A stretch of DNA of 42,341 nt from DSWT01 sp034433375. GTDB taxonomy: Bacteria > Chloroflexota > Anaerolineae > B4-G1 > SLSP01. The notes beneath the pieces are model-generated. The model did no database searches. It was given only the letters and a program-made list of their open reading frames with translations, and was not told the DNA's origin. This document shows positions 1 through 7,189 of this stretch, one piece after another. The DNA lies in assembly GCA_034433375.1 (NCBI GenBank), contig DAOUAQ010000026.1:1-42341 (forward strand). The letters run 5' to 3'. Both the position numbers and the translations under genes were made by a program. Numbering within the stretch: the first letter of the stretch is position 1; each line of letters begins with the position of its first letter.

Positions 1-84
1 CTCAGAGTGTACCAGCAACATCAACTCTCGTGCGTTTTGCCAAGCCTGCAAAGTCTCAAAACCTTGATAATCTTCTTGACTCAT
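1..84 (-). CDS. Four-helix-bundle (S23/IVP-like) protein, N-terminal fragment
   Basis: The gene runs off the left edge; only the first 28 codons are visible. The peptide starts MSQEDYQGFETLQAWQNARE and continues LMLLVHSE. The pattern FETLxAWQxARELxxxV is the typical opening of the four-helix-bundle family related to the protein encoded in 23S rRNA intervening sequences. The ATG at 84 is preceded by GAGGT at a suitable distance; an in-frame ATG lies four codons upstream. Its cellular role is not established. It lies just downstream of pheS on the same strand, where pheT is often found, and is separated from pheS by a short copy of the GTAAC/GTAATC repeat that also fills the pheS leader. Family assignment is moderately sure because so little is visible. 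Confidence 0.6.
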   Translation of the reverse strand, partial: MSQEDYQGFETLQAWQNARELMLLVHSE

Positions 85-98
85 CCCAGACCTCATCC

Positions 99-132
99 CA
101 ATTACCGATTACCAGTTACCAGTTACCGATTA
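99..132. repeat. Short GATTACC/GTTACC repeat tract downstream of pheS
   Basis: The gap between the pheS stop and the four-helix-bundle gene consists of tandem variants of ATTACCGATTACCAGTTACC. The same words make up the larger array at 1201-1360, so repeats of one family flank pheS on both sides. No coding potential or terminator is seen here. Confidence 0.75.
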
Positions 133-1182
133 CTAAAACTGCCGCAAGAACCGCAAATCATTGCCATAGAAGTAACGGATGTCGTTGACATTGTACTTGA
201 GCATCGCCGGCCGTTCGACGCCGGGGCCGAAGGCGAAGCCGCTCCACTCGTTGGGATCGTAGCCGCCGTTCTTGAGCACGACCGGATGCACCATCCCCGC
301 GCCGGCGATTTCCAGCCAGCCGGTGTATTTGCAGACCCGGCAGCCTTTCCCGCCGCAGAGGATGCAGTCCATGTCCACTTCGATGCTCGGCTCCGTGAAG
401 GGGAAGTACGAGCTGCGCACGCGCATCTTGTGCCCTGGCCCGTAGAACATATTGGTGAACTGCGTCAGCGTGCCGATGAGGTCGGTCATCGTGATGTTCT
501 TGCCCACGGCCAGCCCTTCGACCTGATAGAACTGGTGCTCGCTGCGCGCGGTGATTTGCTCGTAGCGGTAGCATTTGCCCGGCAGAATCACGCGGATCGG
601 CTCCGGGTAACGCTCACGCATGGCGCGCATCTGTCCCGGCGAAGTGTGCGTGCGCAGGAGCAGGCGCGTCGGGCTGTTGCGGACTTGCTGTTGGACCCAG
701 AACGTGTCCCACATATCGCGGGCGGGGTGGTATTCCGGGATATTGATCAGGTCAAAGTTGTAGCTTTCCAGTTCCACATCTGGCGCTTCGTAGACCTCGA
801 AGCCCATGCGCCCGAAGATGCTGTAGATCTGTCGCAATGATTGGGTGGTGAGGTGCAGGTGTCCCGGCGTCACCGGGCGGCCCGGCAACGTCACGTCAAC
901 GGCGCTGGCTTCCAGTTCGCGGGTCAACTCGGCGTGTTTGATGGCTTCGGCGCGCGCGGCGTATGCAGCTTCGAGCACCTGCTTGATCTCGTTGACGCGC
1001 TTGCCAAACGCCGGGCGATCTTCGGCGGGCAATTGCCCGACGGCGCGCACCTGCAACGTGATCGCGCCTTTGCGCCCCAACGTATCGGCGTACCAGGCTT
1101 CCAACGCGCCGGTATCTGCGGCCGCTTCCAGCGCAGCCTGAGCCGTCTGATAGGCTTGTTCCAGTTCTTCGAATAGATTCAT
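133..1182 (-). CDS. pheS: Phenylalanine--tRNA ligase alpha subunit
   Basis: This is the catalytic subunit of the cytoplasmic class II phenylalanyl-tRNA synthetase, which charges tRNA-Phe in an alpha2beta2 complex with PheT. The 349 residues match the usual length. The N-terminal helical arm is followed by the class II core, with motif 2 around GKCYRYEQITARSEHQFYQ and motif 3 as FAFGPGVERPAMLKYN, ending NDLRFLRQF. A cysteine-rich insertion, CILCGGKGCRVCKYTGW, precedes motif 3 and is common in bacterial PheS. Motif 3 has ERP where ERL is usual. The ATG at 1182 follows a GGAGGAGA ribosome-binding site. Expression is probably controlled by the T-box riboswitch upstream. The next gene is a four-helix-bundle protein rather than pheT, which is not visible in this window. 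Confidence 0.97.
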   Translation of the reverse strand: MNLFEELEQAYQTAQAALEAAADTGALEAWYADTLGRKGAITLQVRAVGQLPAEDRPAFGKRVNEIKQVLEAAYAARAEAIKHAELTRELEASAVDVTLPGRPVTPGHLHLTTQSLRQIYSIFGRMGFEVYEAPDVELESYNFDLINIPEYHPARDMWDTFWVQQQVRNSPTRLLLRTHTSPGQMRAMRERYPEPIRVILPGKCYRYEQITARSEHQFYQVEGLAVGKNITMTDLIGTLTQFTNMFYGPGHKMRVRSSYFPFTEPSIEVDMDCILCGGKGCRVCKYTGWLEIAGAGMVHPVVLKNGGYDPNEWSGFAFGPGVERPAMLKYNVNDIRYFYGNDLRFLRQF

Positions 1183-1200
1183 GGTCTCCTCCAGGTTCAG

Positions 1201-1360
1201 GGATCGGTAATCAGTAATCGGTAACGAGTAATCGGTAACGAGTAATCGGTAACGAGTAATCGGTAATCAGTAATCGGTAACGAGTTACCAGTTCCCAGTT
1301 CCCAGTTCCCAGTTACCAGTTACCGCTTACCAGTTACCACTCACCCGTTACCGCTTACTA
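1201..1360. repeat. Inverted array of GGTAAC/GTAATC short repeats in the pheS leader
   Basis: About 160 bp between the T-box terminator and the pheS ribosome-binding site consist almost entirely of short repeats. The left half carries GGTAACGAGTAATC units, and the right half carries the opposite orientation (CAGTTACC, CGCTTACC). The two halves meet at a small palindrome GGTAAC-GA-GTTACC at 1276-1289. Transcribed from the pheS promoter, the arms could fold on each other into a long imperfect hairpin. No open frame of note is present. Confidence 0.85.
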
Positions 1361-1399
1361 AAAATGAAAACGCCCCCGTCCTTGCCAGGACGAGAGCGC
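1360..1399 (-). terminator. T-box-controlled intrinsic terminator of pheS
   Basis: Read on the minus strand, a stem CGCTCTCGTCCT / AGGACGGGGGCG (with U-G pairs) closed by GGCA is followed by TTTTCATTTTT. It lies just downstream of the T-box sequence, in the position expected for the terminator that competes with the antiterminator. Confidence 0.88.
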
Positions 1400-1633
1400 A
1401 TGACTCCCGCGATACCACCTCGCTTGCCCTGTGAATACAGGGTCTCTTTATCTCCACGGCTTTACGGCGATGGATAGCCTCGATAACGCCAGGCTCGCGG
1501 AGCCGCCTACTGGGGACTGCATCCCGTTAAGCGGTCGGCTCGGAGGCGAACTTCGGCAGGTTTTCGCTGAGTGGAACTCTCAGTCCGTGGTTCCACTTCC
1601 CTGGCAGGTGCTACCTGCTTACTTTTCCTCGTC
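1360..1633 (-). ncRNA. T-box riboswitch, tRNA-Phe specific (UUC specifier)
   Basis: On the minus strand the leader folds as a T-box. The base of stem I pairs GAGG (1630-1627) with CCTC, then GCAGG with CCTGC, leaving an internal loop AAAAGTAA opposite CGAAGTTCG. The triplet TTC at 1550-1548 sits at the specifier position and is a phenylalanine codon, matching the downstream pheS. A distal stem GTGGAAC/GTTCCAC lies above it. The conserved T-box sequence GGTGGTATCGCGG is at 1419-1407; its UGGU can pair with the ACCA end of uncharged tRNA. The terminator follows at once. Uncharged tRNA-Phe should therefore favour read-through into pheS. The assignment rests on structure and conserved words read by eye. 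Confidence 0.93.
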
Positions 1634-1665
1634 ACAGCCTTTTAAAAAATCAATTGTTACCTAAC

Positions 1666-1693
1666 ATTATCGCCAGGACAATGGAATTGTCAA
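1666..1693 (-). promoter_or_regulatory. Promoter of the pheS T-box transcript
   Basis: Minus-strand TTGACA (1693-1688), a 16-nt spacer and GATAAT (1671-1666) lie about 35 nt upstream of stem I of the T-box. The match to a sigma-70 promoter is strong. Confidence 0.75.
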
Positions 1694-1734
1694 GTTTTAC
1701 ATGCACATTGCGCGGTGCAAATACGTTGTTTTGG

Positions 1735-2103
1735 CTAAGACATCGCAAGGCCCATACGCTCGGCCATAGTGCGTAGTTGGACAAAACTGATTGGCTTCAG
1801 CAAAATTAGATCCGCTTCATCAGTGAGCATATCGGCCATCCCTGCATCAGCGGTGGCGATCAGAACCCGCGTATTGCCGAGTCGCGGGTCGGTGCGGATT
1901 TGGTGCAGGAGTTGATTGCCGTCTACATGGGGCAAGTTGAGGTCTAAAACCACGATGGCAGGATATACTTCGCGCAAGCGTCGCTCCGCGATGGCACCAT
2001 CGTAAATGAGTTCTGTCTCAAAACCGGCGGCCTTGAGCGCTTCAGAGAAAATCGTTGCCAAATCTTCTTCATCCTCGATGATCAAAGCAAATTTGTCGCT
2101 CAT
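1735..2103 (-). CDS. Single-domain response regulator (CheY-like receiver)
   Basis: The 122 residues form one receiver domain with no output domain. The acidic pocket is EDEED at residues 10-14, the phosphoacceptor is Asp54 in VVLDLNLP, the switch threonine is Thr84 and the conserved lysine is Lys103 in LLKPIS. It lies 26 bp downstream of the histidine kinase gene on the same strand and is very likely its phosphorylation partner. Without a DNA-binding domain it must act through protein contacts or as a phosphorelay intermediate, so the regulatory output is unknown. It appears to be the last gene of the terpenoid block; the pheS promoter begins about 40 bp beyond its stop codon. Confidence 0.92.
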   Translation of the reverse strand: MSDKFALIIEDEEDLATIFSEALKAAGFETELIYDGAIAERRLREVYPAIVVLDLNLPHVDGNQLLHQIRTDPRLGNTRVLIATADAGMADMLTDEADLILLKPISFVQLRTMAERMGLAMS

Positions 2104-2129
2104 GCTGTCTCTCCCCTCAGATTTTCTGT

Positions 2130-3485
2130 TTACTGCCTTTGTATTGGCGAGATGAGTGGAAGGGTCACTGTAAAAGTGCTGCCCTGTCCAACTTCGCTGA
2201 TGACGGTCACCGCTCCTCCCATAAGTGTAACCAATTGTTTGACAATCGCAAGTCCTAGCCCAAAGCCTTTATGCTCGCGGGTGGCTGAACTATCAATCTG
2301 CCGGAATGGATCAAAGATGTAATTTTGAGCCTCTTTAGGGATGCCTGGTCCAGTGTCAACAATATCAACTGCCCAATGTCCTTCGTCGGGACGGTAAAAG
2401 TGTACGTCTACACCGCCTTGTTGCGTGAATTTAAGTGCGTTGTTGACGAGATTGACAAGGATCTGCTGTAATCTTTTTTGGTCGCCGTACAATGTGGTAG
2501 GAACAGCATCTGCCACATGGATTCTCAAATACAGTTTTTTGGCTTCGACCAGCACGCGTATGGTGGATTCCATATCGCTGATCAAGCCTTGAAGTGGGAA
2601 CGTGACATTGACGAGAGACAACTGCCCCGCTTCGATGCGCGCCTGATCCAGCAGGTCGTTGACGAGATTGAGCAGACGCTCGTCGTTGGCAATGATACGA
2701 GCCAGTGCGTTGTGCTGCTTGGGCGATAGTGCGCCGTACACTTCGTATTGCAGCATTTCGGCAAACCCCTGAATCGCGCTGAGGGGTGTGCGCAATTCGT
2801 GCGAAACGATGGAGAGGAAACGCGACTTGAGTTTATCGAGTTCTTCAAGCCGTGCGTTGGCGTTTATCAACTCCTGGTTTGCTGTGGCCAGGGCTGTGGT
2901 GCGCTCTTGAACGCGCTGTTCCAACTGGGTGTTGAGATCGCGCAAATCGCGCAGAGCGTGTTCCATTGTTTGGGCGGTAAGCCAGGAAACTAGAGCCAAT
3001 AAGTAGAAACCTAATACCCCCGGCAATGGAAGAACGACTTGTATATTTTGTGCTGTTAGCGCGATGATAAGTGTATTAAGGCTTGCCAGCACAAAACTAG
3101 CCCAAGGGCGCACGAGGATGCTTGCCATTAAGATGGGGATTGTAAGGTAGAACATATACTCGCCCAAGAGCATCTCTGGTTCGGATGTGAATACTATGGC
3201 AAATGTGAACAGGAATAGAAATAATAGACTTGCCACCCACCCATTACCATAGCGATTGATGAGAAAAATAAGAGCGATTCCCCCTAGCATCGCGAGGCTT
3301 CCTATGTAAAGTGAGGGGAGCAATTCAGATTCTTTGGCGTTAGATATGTCTAAGTAGAAGGTATAAAACAGCGTTAGAATCATCAATAGTCCCGTAAACC
3401 CTAACAAAAGAGAGAGTAGCTTACGGCGACGAGCTTCATCAGGATCAGATGAAGGGATATTTAACACCCGCGTGATTAATCTCAT
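2130..3485 (-). CDS. Membrane sensor histidine kinase
   Basis: This 451-residue kinase has about six hydrophobic segments between residues 24 and 172, a coiled-coil linker (about 174-225), a HisKA dimerisation domain with His229 in SIVSHELRTPLSAIQG, and a HATPase domain. The N box is NLVNNALKF (345-353), the G1 box DTGPGIP (377-383) and the G2 box GFGLGLAI (407-414). No periplasmic or PAS sensor domain is seen, so sensing probably occurs in the membrane region. The start lies 10 bp after the cyclase stop on the same strand, which suggests the kinase is transcribed with the terpenoid genes. The membrane-domain coding part (about 2990-3480) is visibly more AT-rich than neighbouring genes. Confidence 0.92.
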   Translation of the reverse strand: MRLITRVLNIPSSDPDEARRRKLLSLLLGFTGLLMILTLFYTFYLDISNAKESELLPSLYIGSLAMLGGIALIFLINRYGNGWVASLLFLFLFTFAIVFTSEPEMLLGEYMFYLTIPILMASILVRPWASFVLASLNTLIIALTAQNIQVVLPLPGVLGFYLLALVSWLTAQTMEHALRDLRDLNTQLEQRVQERTTALATANQELINANARLEELDKLKSRFLSIVSHELRTPLSAIQGFAEMLQYEVYGALSPKQHNALARIIANDERLLNLVNDLLDQARIEAGQLSLVNVTFPLQGLISDMESTIRVLVEAKKLYLRIHVADAVPTTLYGDQKRLQQILVNLVNNALKFTQQGGVDVHFYRPDEGHWAVDIVDTGPGIPKEAQNYIFDPFRQIDSSATREHKGFGLGLAIVKQLVTLMGGAVTVISEVGQGSTFTVTLPLISPIQRQ

Positions 3486-3495
3486 AGGGACGATT

Positions 3496-4965
3496 TCATT
3501 CCTGGTTGATGAGCATCAAAGCGCTTAACACAGCCGAACGCACAACCATCTCCGGACAGTACAGACATTTTCCAATCCATAATGGTGGATAAGGCGGTTC
3601 TGCATGATCTGCAAGCCAAACAGCGCCCCGTTTTAAGACATCATTGGCGACGTGCCCGCCATGACGTTTCCAGAGCGCGAGGGCTTGTAAACAGTAGGCC
3701 GTCTCTTCTGCCGTGGGCATATAATACCCCCAAGCGCCATCCTGATATTGTGTGGTGAGCAGCCACTCGGCAGCCTCTTCAGCCATAATGTTATTATACT
3801 CCATACAGGCCATAATGGCATGGGCCGTGGCGTAGTAAGGGGAAGCGTGCCATTTGTCGAACCAGAACATATCAGCAGCGCGAGCGTGTAACAGGAAGTG
3901 CAAGACTTTCTGCACGGCAGGGTGACGCTTGTTGTAGCCAGCTTTGCGCAACGCGCTGAGCACGTGGATGTTGGCGCTGATAGAGGGATTGGCTTCCAGT
4001 GCGAAACAGCGGAAGTGGGTCTCTTCTTCGTACTGAAGAATGGCGTCCACATCCACTGACCGCTCGTAGCGTGCGAGTGCTTCGTATACAACGCTTGTTC
4101 CATCGCTATCTTTGGGGGCGTAATTGGCTGCAAAGCCGGCGCCTTCTCCAGGAATCCAGGTGTTTTCGAGAAAATCCAGATGCGGACGACATAAAGCCAG
4201 GGTTTCTTCATCGAGGTCTCCGATGAGCGATAGATTCCACAATGTCCATGCCTGTTCGAAGACATCGAATGGCGCTACGTTGGGGGCTGCGCCATTAACC
4301 GTGACATTGCGCAGGTAGGCGAGGGCTTCTGGATCACGGCGCTTCACGTAGAGCGCAAAATACGCGGTCGCCGATGGACTGAAACTCACCGAACCGTCGG
4401 CTTCCTGGAGATTTTCAATGTCCAGCAAGCGCCGCCCATCCGGCCCGGCCATTTCCGCCGAAAAGGCAACGGTGACGAAACGGCTGATCATCCCATGGGG
4501 CAGCGCCGCCAGCTTGGCGGCGCGACGGGGGGCCAACTGTCCCAAAACCTCACTCTCTTCAGCGTGGATTCCGCCAAGCGCCTTAGCTTCGTGGAGCAGG
4601 GTAGGCACAATCATCTCGAATCCAATGGTCTCGCCTGCCGGGTCTGCCCCCAACCCTTTGGACGCTATCTCAAGGGCCAGTTCCGCGCGACGCAGTCGCT
4701 CACGGTCGCGCGCGCGTCCGCGTTGCGCCATGGCATTCATCGCCGCCAGCGTGCATATCACGCGGTCGTGGAAATACCGGGGCCGCGGCGCGCCCCACGA
4801 GCCATCCGGCAGTTGATGCTCGCGCAGCCATTCGAGAGCTTCCTCGCCGATAACCTCGCCGATCTCGCCTAAACGCACAATCCAGGCGGTGTCGTAGGCG
4901 GTCGTCATCATGTGTCCCGGACCGATGGTTTTGAGCAGATTGTGGATTTCGTGATTCAGGTTCAT
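3496..4965 (-). CDS. Class II (di)terpene cyclase-like protein, Rv3377c type
   Basis: The 489-residue protein resembles bacterial class II diterpene cyclases, which protonate and cyclise geranylgeranyl diphosphate to a bicyclic diphosphate. QW-type repeats of the alpha/alpha-barrel fold are visible as QLPDGSWG (51-58) and QYQDGAWGYY (406-415), with DTAWIVRL and FEMIVPTLL near the N terminus. The place of the DXDD motif is taken by DSDGT (286-290): the first Asp and the middle Asp, which is the general acid in the family, are kept, and the last Asp is Gly. The length is close to that of M. tuberculosis Rv3377c (about 500). The ATG overlaps the stop of the Rv3378c-like gene as ATGA, with AGGGGTGAGG as ribosome-binding site, so the pair is translationally coupled. 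The product is not predictable; a kolavenyl, halimadienyl or related diphosphate is possible. Confidence 0.85.
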   Translation of the reverse strand: MNLNHEIHNLLKTIGPGHMMTTAYDTAWIVRLGEIGEVIGEEALEWLREHQLPDGSWGAPRPRYFHDRVICTLAAMNAMAQRGRARDRERLRRAELALEIASKGLGADPAGETIGFEMIVPTLLHEAKALGGIHAEESEVLGQLAPRRAAKLAALPHGMISRFVTVAFSAEMAGPDGRRLLDIENLQEADGSVSFSPSATAYFALYVKRRDPEALAYLRNVTVNGAAPNVAPFDVFEQAWTLWNLSLIGDLDEETLALCRPHLDFLENTWIPGEGAGFAANYAPKDSDGTSVVYEALARYERSVDVDAILQYEEETHFRCFALEANPSISANIHVLSALRKAGYNKRHPAVQKVLHFLLHARAADMFWFDKWHASPYYATAHAIMACMEYNNIMAEEAAEWLLTTQYQDGAWGYYMPTAEETAYCLQALALWKRHGGHVANDVLKRGAVWLADHAEPPYPPLWIGKCLYCPEMVVRSAVLSALMLINQE

Positions 4966-5912
4966 GCCTCACCCCTCTTTTGTTTTTCGCTAAGCGCGGG
5001 CGGTAAGTGAACCTGGGGCAGGGGATACCAGAATCGCCACTGCGGATCCCAGGCGCCTATGCCTAACGTGCTTTCCATATTGGCATCGTAGAAGCTCTTG
5101 ATTAAGGCTTGCTCTGCAGCGGGCAGGGCGCTGTAATCGTTTTGAGATGACGCGCGCCTGGCATACAGATGATCGTACAGAATGGCGCGCAACTGCCGTG
5201 GGTTGAGGTAGAGCGAAGGCCTGACGGTGAAGTAGAGGTCGGTCTTGCCCATCATCAGGAGCGGCATGTCGAAGACGCGCAGTTTTGAGAAGCCGATAAA
5301 GATGTCCACCGGCGACACCGCTTCGCCGTAGTACGCCTCGACAAGGGACTGCTTGTCGGGGGTGCTGCTATGTTCGCGGTAGTAATGCACGGCGAGATTG
5401 GCGATGGTTTCGGTGGCGTCGTGGACGAACAGTCCGAAGAAGAGCCGGTGACGGGTGTGCTTTTGTGTGCGCGCAGTAAGTGCATCAAACAGTTCCAGTA
5501 GATAGGCATAAGGCGTCTCTGCCAGGTATTGCCGGTACTCTCCGTAGAAGCGCACACGCACACCGTAAGCATCATAGAAATCTTGAAAGAGGGGATGCGT
5601 AGCTAACGCGGCAAGACCCTCGGCTGCCATGCGCATATAGGCGTCGCCGCGTTCCATCAACGGCATATCGAAAGAGGGCGTGAGTAACGTCTCCAGCCCG
5701 TGATCGAAAATCAGCTTGTACAGCGCGATGTGGCGTGTGAAGACGGCGTTCAAATACGCCGCAGCGTAATCCTCTTGCGACGGCGCCGGATGTTCGAGCA
5801 TAAACCAGCGCCGCGTTCCTTTGACCGGAAAGGCGCACACCCTTGTCCCCGCCTCGCGCACACGTTGCGCGATTTCGGTGAGCGGCAAATTGCAGAATGT
5901 TTCGGCATCCAT
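4962..5912 (-). CDS. Rv3378c-like diterpene synthase / diterpenyl transferase
   Basis: This is a clear homologue of M. tuberculosis Rv3378c, which uses a cis-prenyltransferase fold to convert tuberculosinyl diphosphate to tuberculosinol or tuberculosinyl-adenosine. Matching blocks, from recall of Rv3378c, include GTRRWFMLE, HRLFFGLF, YYGEAVSPVDIFIGF, GKTDLYFTV and RAILYDHLYARR. I place the start at ATG 5912, giving 316 residues (Rv3378c has 296): it follows AGGAGTGAG, lies 25 bp after the upstream stop, and the protein then opens MDAETFCNLPLTEIAQRV like Rv3378c. The longest frame starts at 6008 but would overlap the upstream gene. The position of the Rv3378c aspartate reported as important (Asp34) holds Lys31 here; the Arg-Arg pair (34-35) and Tyr49 are kept. 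A related pair in Herpetosiphon makes kolavelool. The acceptor, water or another molecule, is unknown. Confidence 0.88.
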   Translation of the reverse strand: MDAETFCNLPLTEIAQRVREAGTRVCAFPVKGTRRWFMLEHPAPSQEDYAAAYLNAVFTRHIALYKLIFDHGLETLLTPSFDMPLMERGDAYMRMAAEGLAALATHPLFQDFYDAYGVRVRFYGEYRQYLAETPYAYLLELFDALTARTQKHTRHRLFFGLFVHDATETIANLAVHYYREHSSTPDKQSLVEAYYGEAVSPVDIFIGFSKLRVFDMPLLMMGKTDLYFTVRPSLYLNPRQLRAILYDHLYARRASSQNDYSALPAAEQALIKSFYDANMESTLGIGAWDPQWRFWYPLPQVHLPPALSEKQKRGEA

Positions 5913-5937
5913 TAGACTCACTCCTGATGATCTGCGT

Positions 5938-7176
5938 CTATCGCTGGCGATGCAGGTATTGCTCGAACAAGGCGCTGGCCCGTGCAACGCCGTCTTCTTC
6001 ACGGACACGCTTGCCTAAATCTGCCGCGCGGGCTTTTACATCCTCATCATGCACTGTTTTAGCGATGGCCTGCGCGAATCGTTCGGCGGTCAAGTTCTTG
6101 TGCGGGACCGTTGATCCCACGCCGAGTTCCTGAACGCGCCATGCCCAGAACGGTTGATCCAAATCGAAGGGGATGACAACCTGGGGTATCCCGGCGCGGA
6201 AGGCCGCCCCCGTTGTCCCCGCGCCGCCGTGATGTACAGCAGCCGCTATTCGCGGGAAGAGCCAATCGTGCGGGACGGCATCTACCGCGAAAACGTGATC
6301 TGGCAGCGCCGGCCGCTTGCCAAAATCACTCCATCCGGCGGCCAAAATGCCTCTTTGCTGCGCCAGCGACAGTCCTTGCACGACCACGTCCGTCAGCTTC
6401 TCAATTTTGCGGTTGCTCATGCTACTGAATCCCACGTAAACCGGCGGCGGTCCAGATGCCAGGAACTCCGTCAAGCCTGCTGGCGGTTGCCATTGCGTTG
6501 ATCGTTCCAGAAAACAATAGCCGGTGACGTGCAGCCACGCCGGCCAGTTTGCCGGTTTGGGGAAGACCGCCGGGCTGTAGGCATAGAAAAAGGGCGCCTG
6601 TCGGTGCTTCAAAAGTCTCTCGCTCTTCCAAAACGATGTCGCAGGAAGCCCCAGGATTTCTTTACGCCACTTGTTCACCGGCCCACTGAGTGCGGTGTGC
6701 CAGAGTATCTGTTTGCGCAGCAGCGACGTCAGCCAGCCCCACCGCGGTCCGTAAACTTGCGTTTCCCGGTACAGAAACTTCATCTGCTGTGGATGGATGA
6801 ACGACATAAACGCCGGGACGTCGAGTTTTTCGACAATGTGCTCGGCGGGGATGCGCCCCCAATCGGAGAAAATGAGCGCCTCAGCATCCTTGCTGGCCTC
6901 CCATGTTCCCATCAGGACGTTGCCGAGATATTCCTGCGCCAGCCGGTAGAGCGTGTAGGGCGATTGGAACCCCGTCTTGGCCTTCTTTTGGGATGGTAAT
7001 TGCACATCGGCGGCGATGGGCACGCACGGCAGGCCGGACTCGGTCGCCAGTTCGCAAAATTTCTCCTGTGTGGCGATCCGTACCGCGTGACCGGCCTCGC
7101 GCAGCCCCACGCCCAGCGCGATGAGCGGCTGCACGTCGCCGCGCGTGCCAAAAGCGATAATGGTTGTCCTTGCCAT
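5938..7176 (-). CDS. GT1-family glycosyltransferase (UGT-like), copy A
   Basis: The 412-residue protein belongs to the GT1/UGT superfamily (GT-B fold), which transfers sugars from nucleotide sugars to lipid, sterol or macrolide acceptors. The N-terminal domain opens with IIAFGTRGDVQPLIALGVGL, the form seen in bacterial sterol- and antibiotic-type UGTs. The C-terminal donor-binding signature is HHGGAGTTGAAFRAGIPQV (315 onward) followed by PFDLDQPFWAWRV. It is a close paralogue of the gene at 8121-9359: same length and the same motifs throughout. The ATG at 7176 follows AGGATAGAG and lies 13 bp after the deacetylase stop. From its position it probably glycosylates the terpenoid or extends its sugar chain; donor and acceptor are inferred only. 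Confidence 0.92.
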   Translation of the reverse strand: MARTTIIAFGTRGDVQPLIALGVGLREAGHAVRIATQEKFCELATESGLPCVPIAADVQLPSQKKAKTGFQSPYTLYRLAQEYLGNVLMGTWEASKDAEALIFSDWGRIPAEHIVEKLDVPAFMSFIHPQQMKFLYRETQVYGPRWGWLTSLLRKQILWHTALSGPVNKWRKEILGLPATSFWKSERLLKHRQAPFFYAYSPAVFPKPANWPAWLHVTGYCFLERSTQWQPPAGLTEFLASGPPPVYVGFSSMSNRKIEKLTDVVVQGLSLAQQRGILAAGWSDFGKRPALPDHVFAVDAVPHDWLFPRIAAAVHHGGAGTTGAAFRAGIPQVVIPFDLDQPFWAWRVQELGVGSTVPHKNLTAERFAQAIAKTVHDEDVKARAADLGKRVREEDGVARASALFEQYLHRQR

Positions 7177-7189
7177 GCTCTATCCTGGT

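Noticed and set aside
7..840. 277-codon frame on the plus strand across pheS and the repeat tract
   Set aside because: It starts in the repeat and then runs antisense to pheS; the NYRLPVTSYRL stretch is just the translated repeat.
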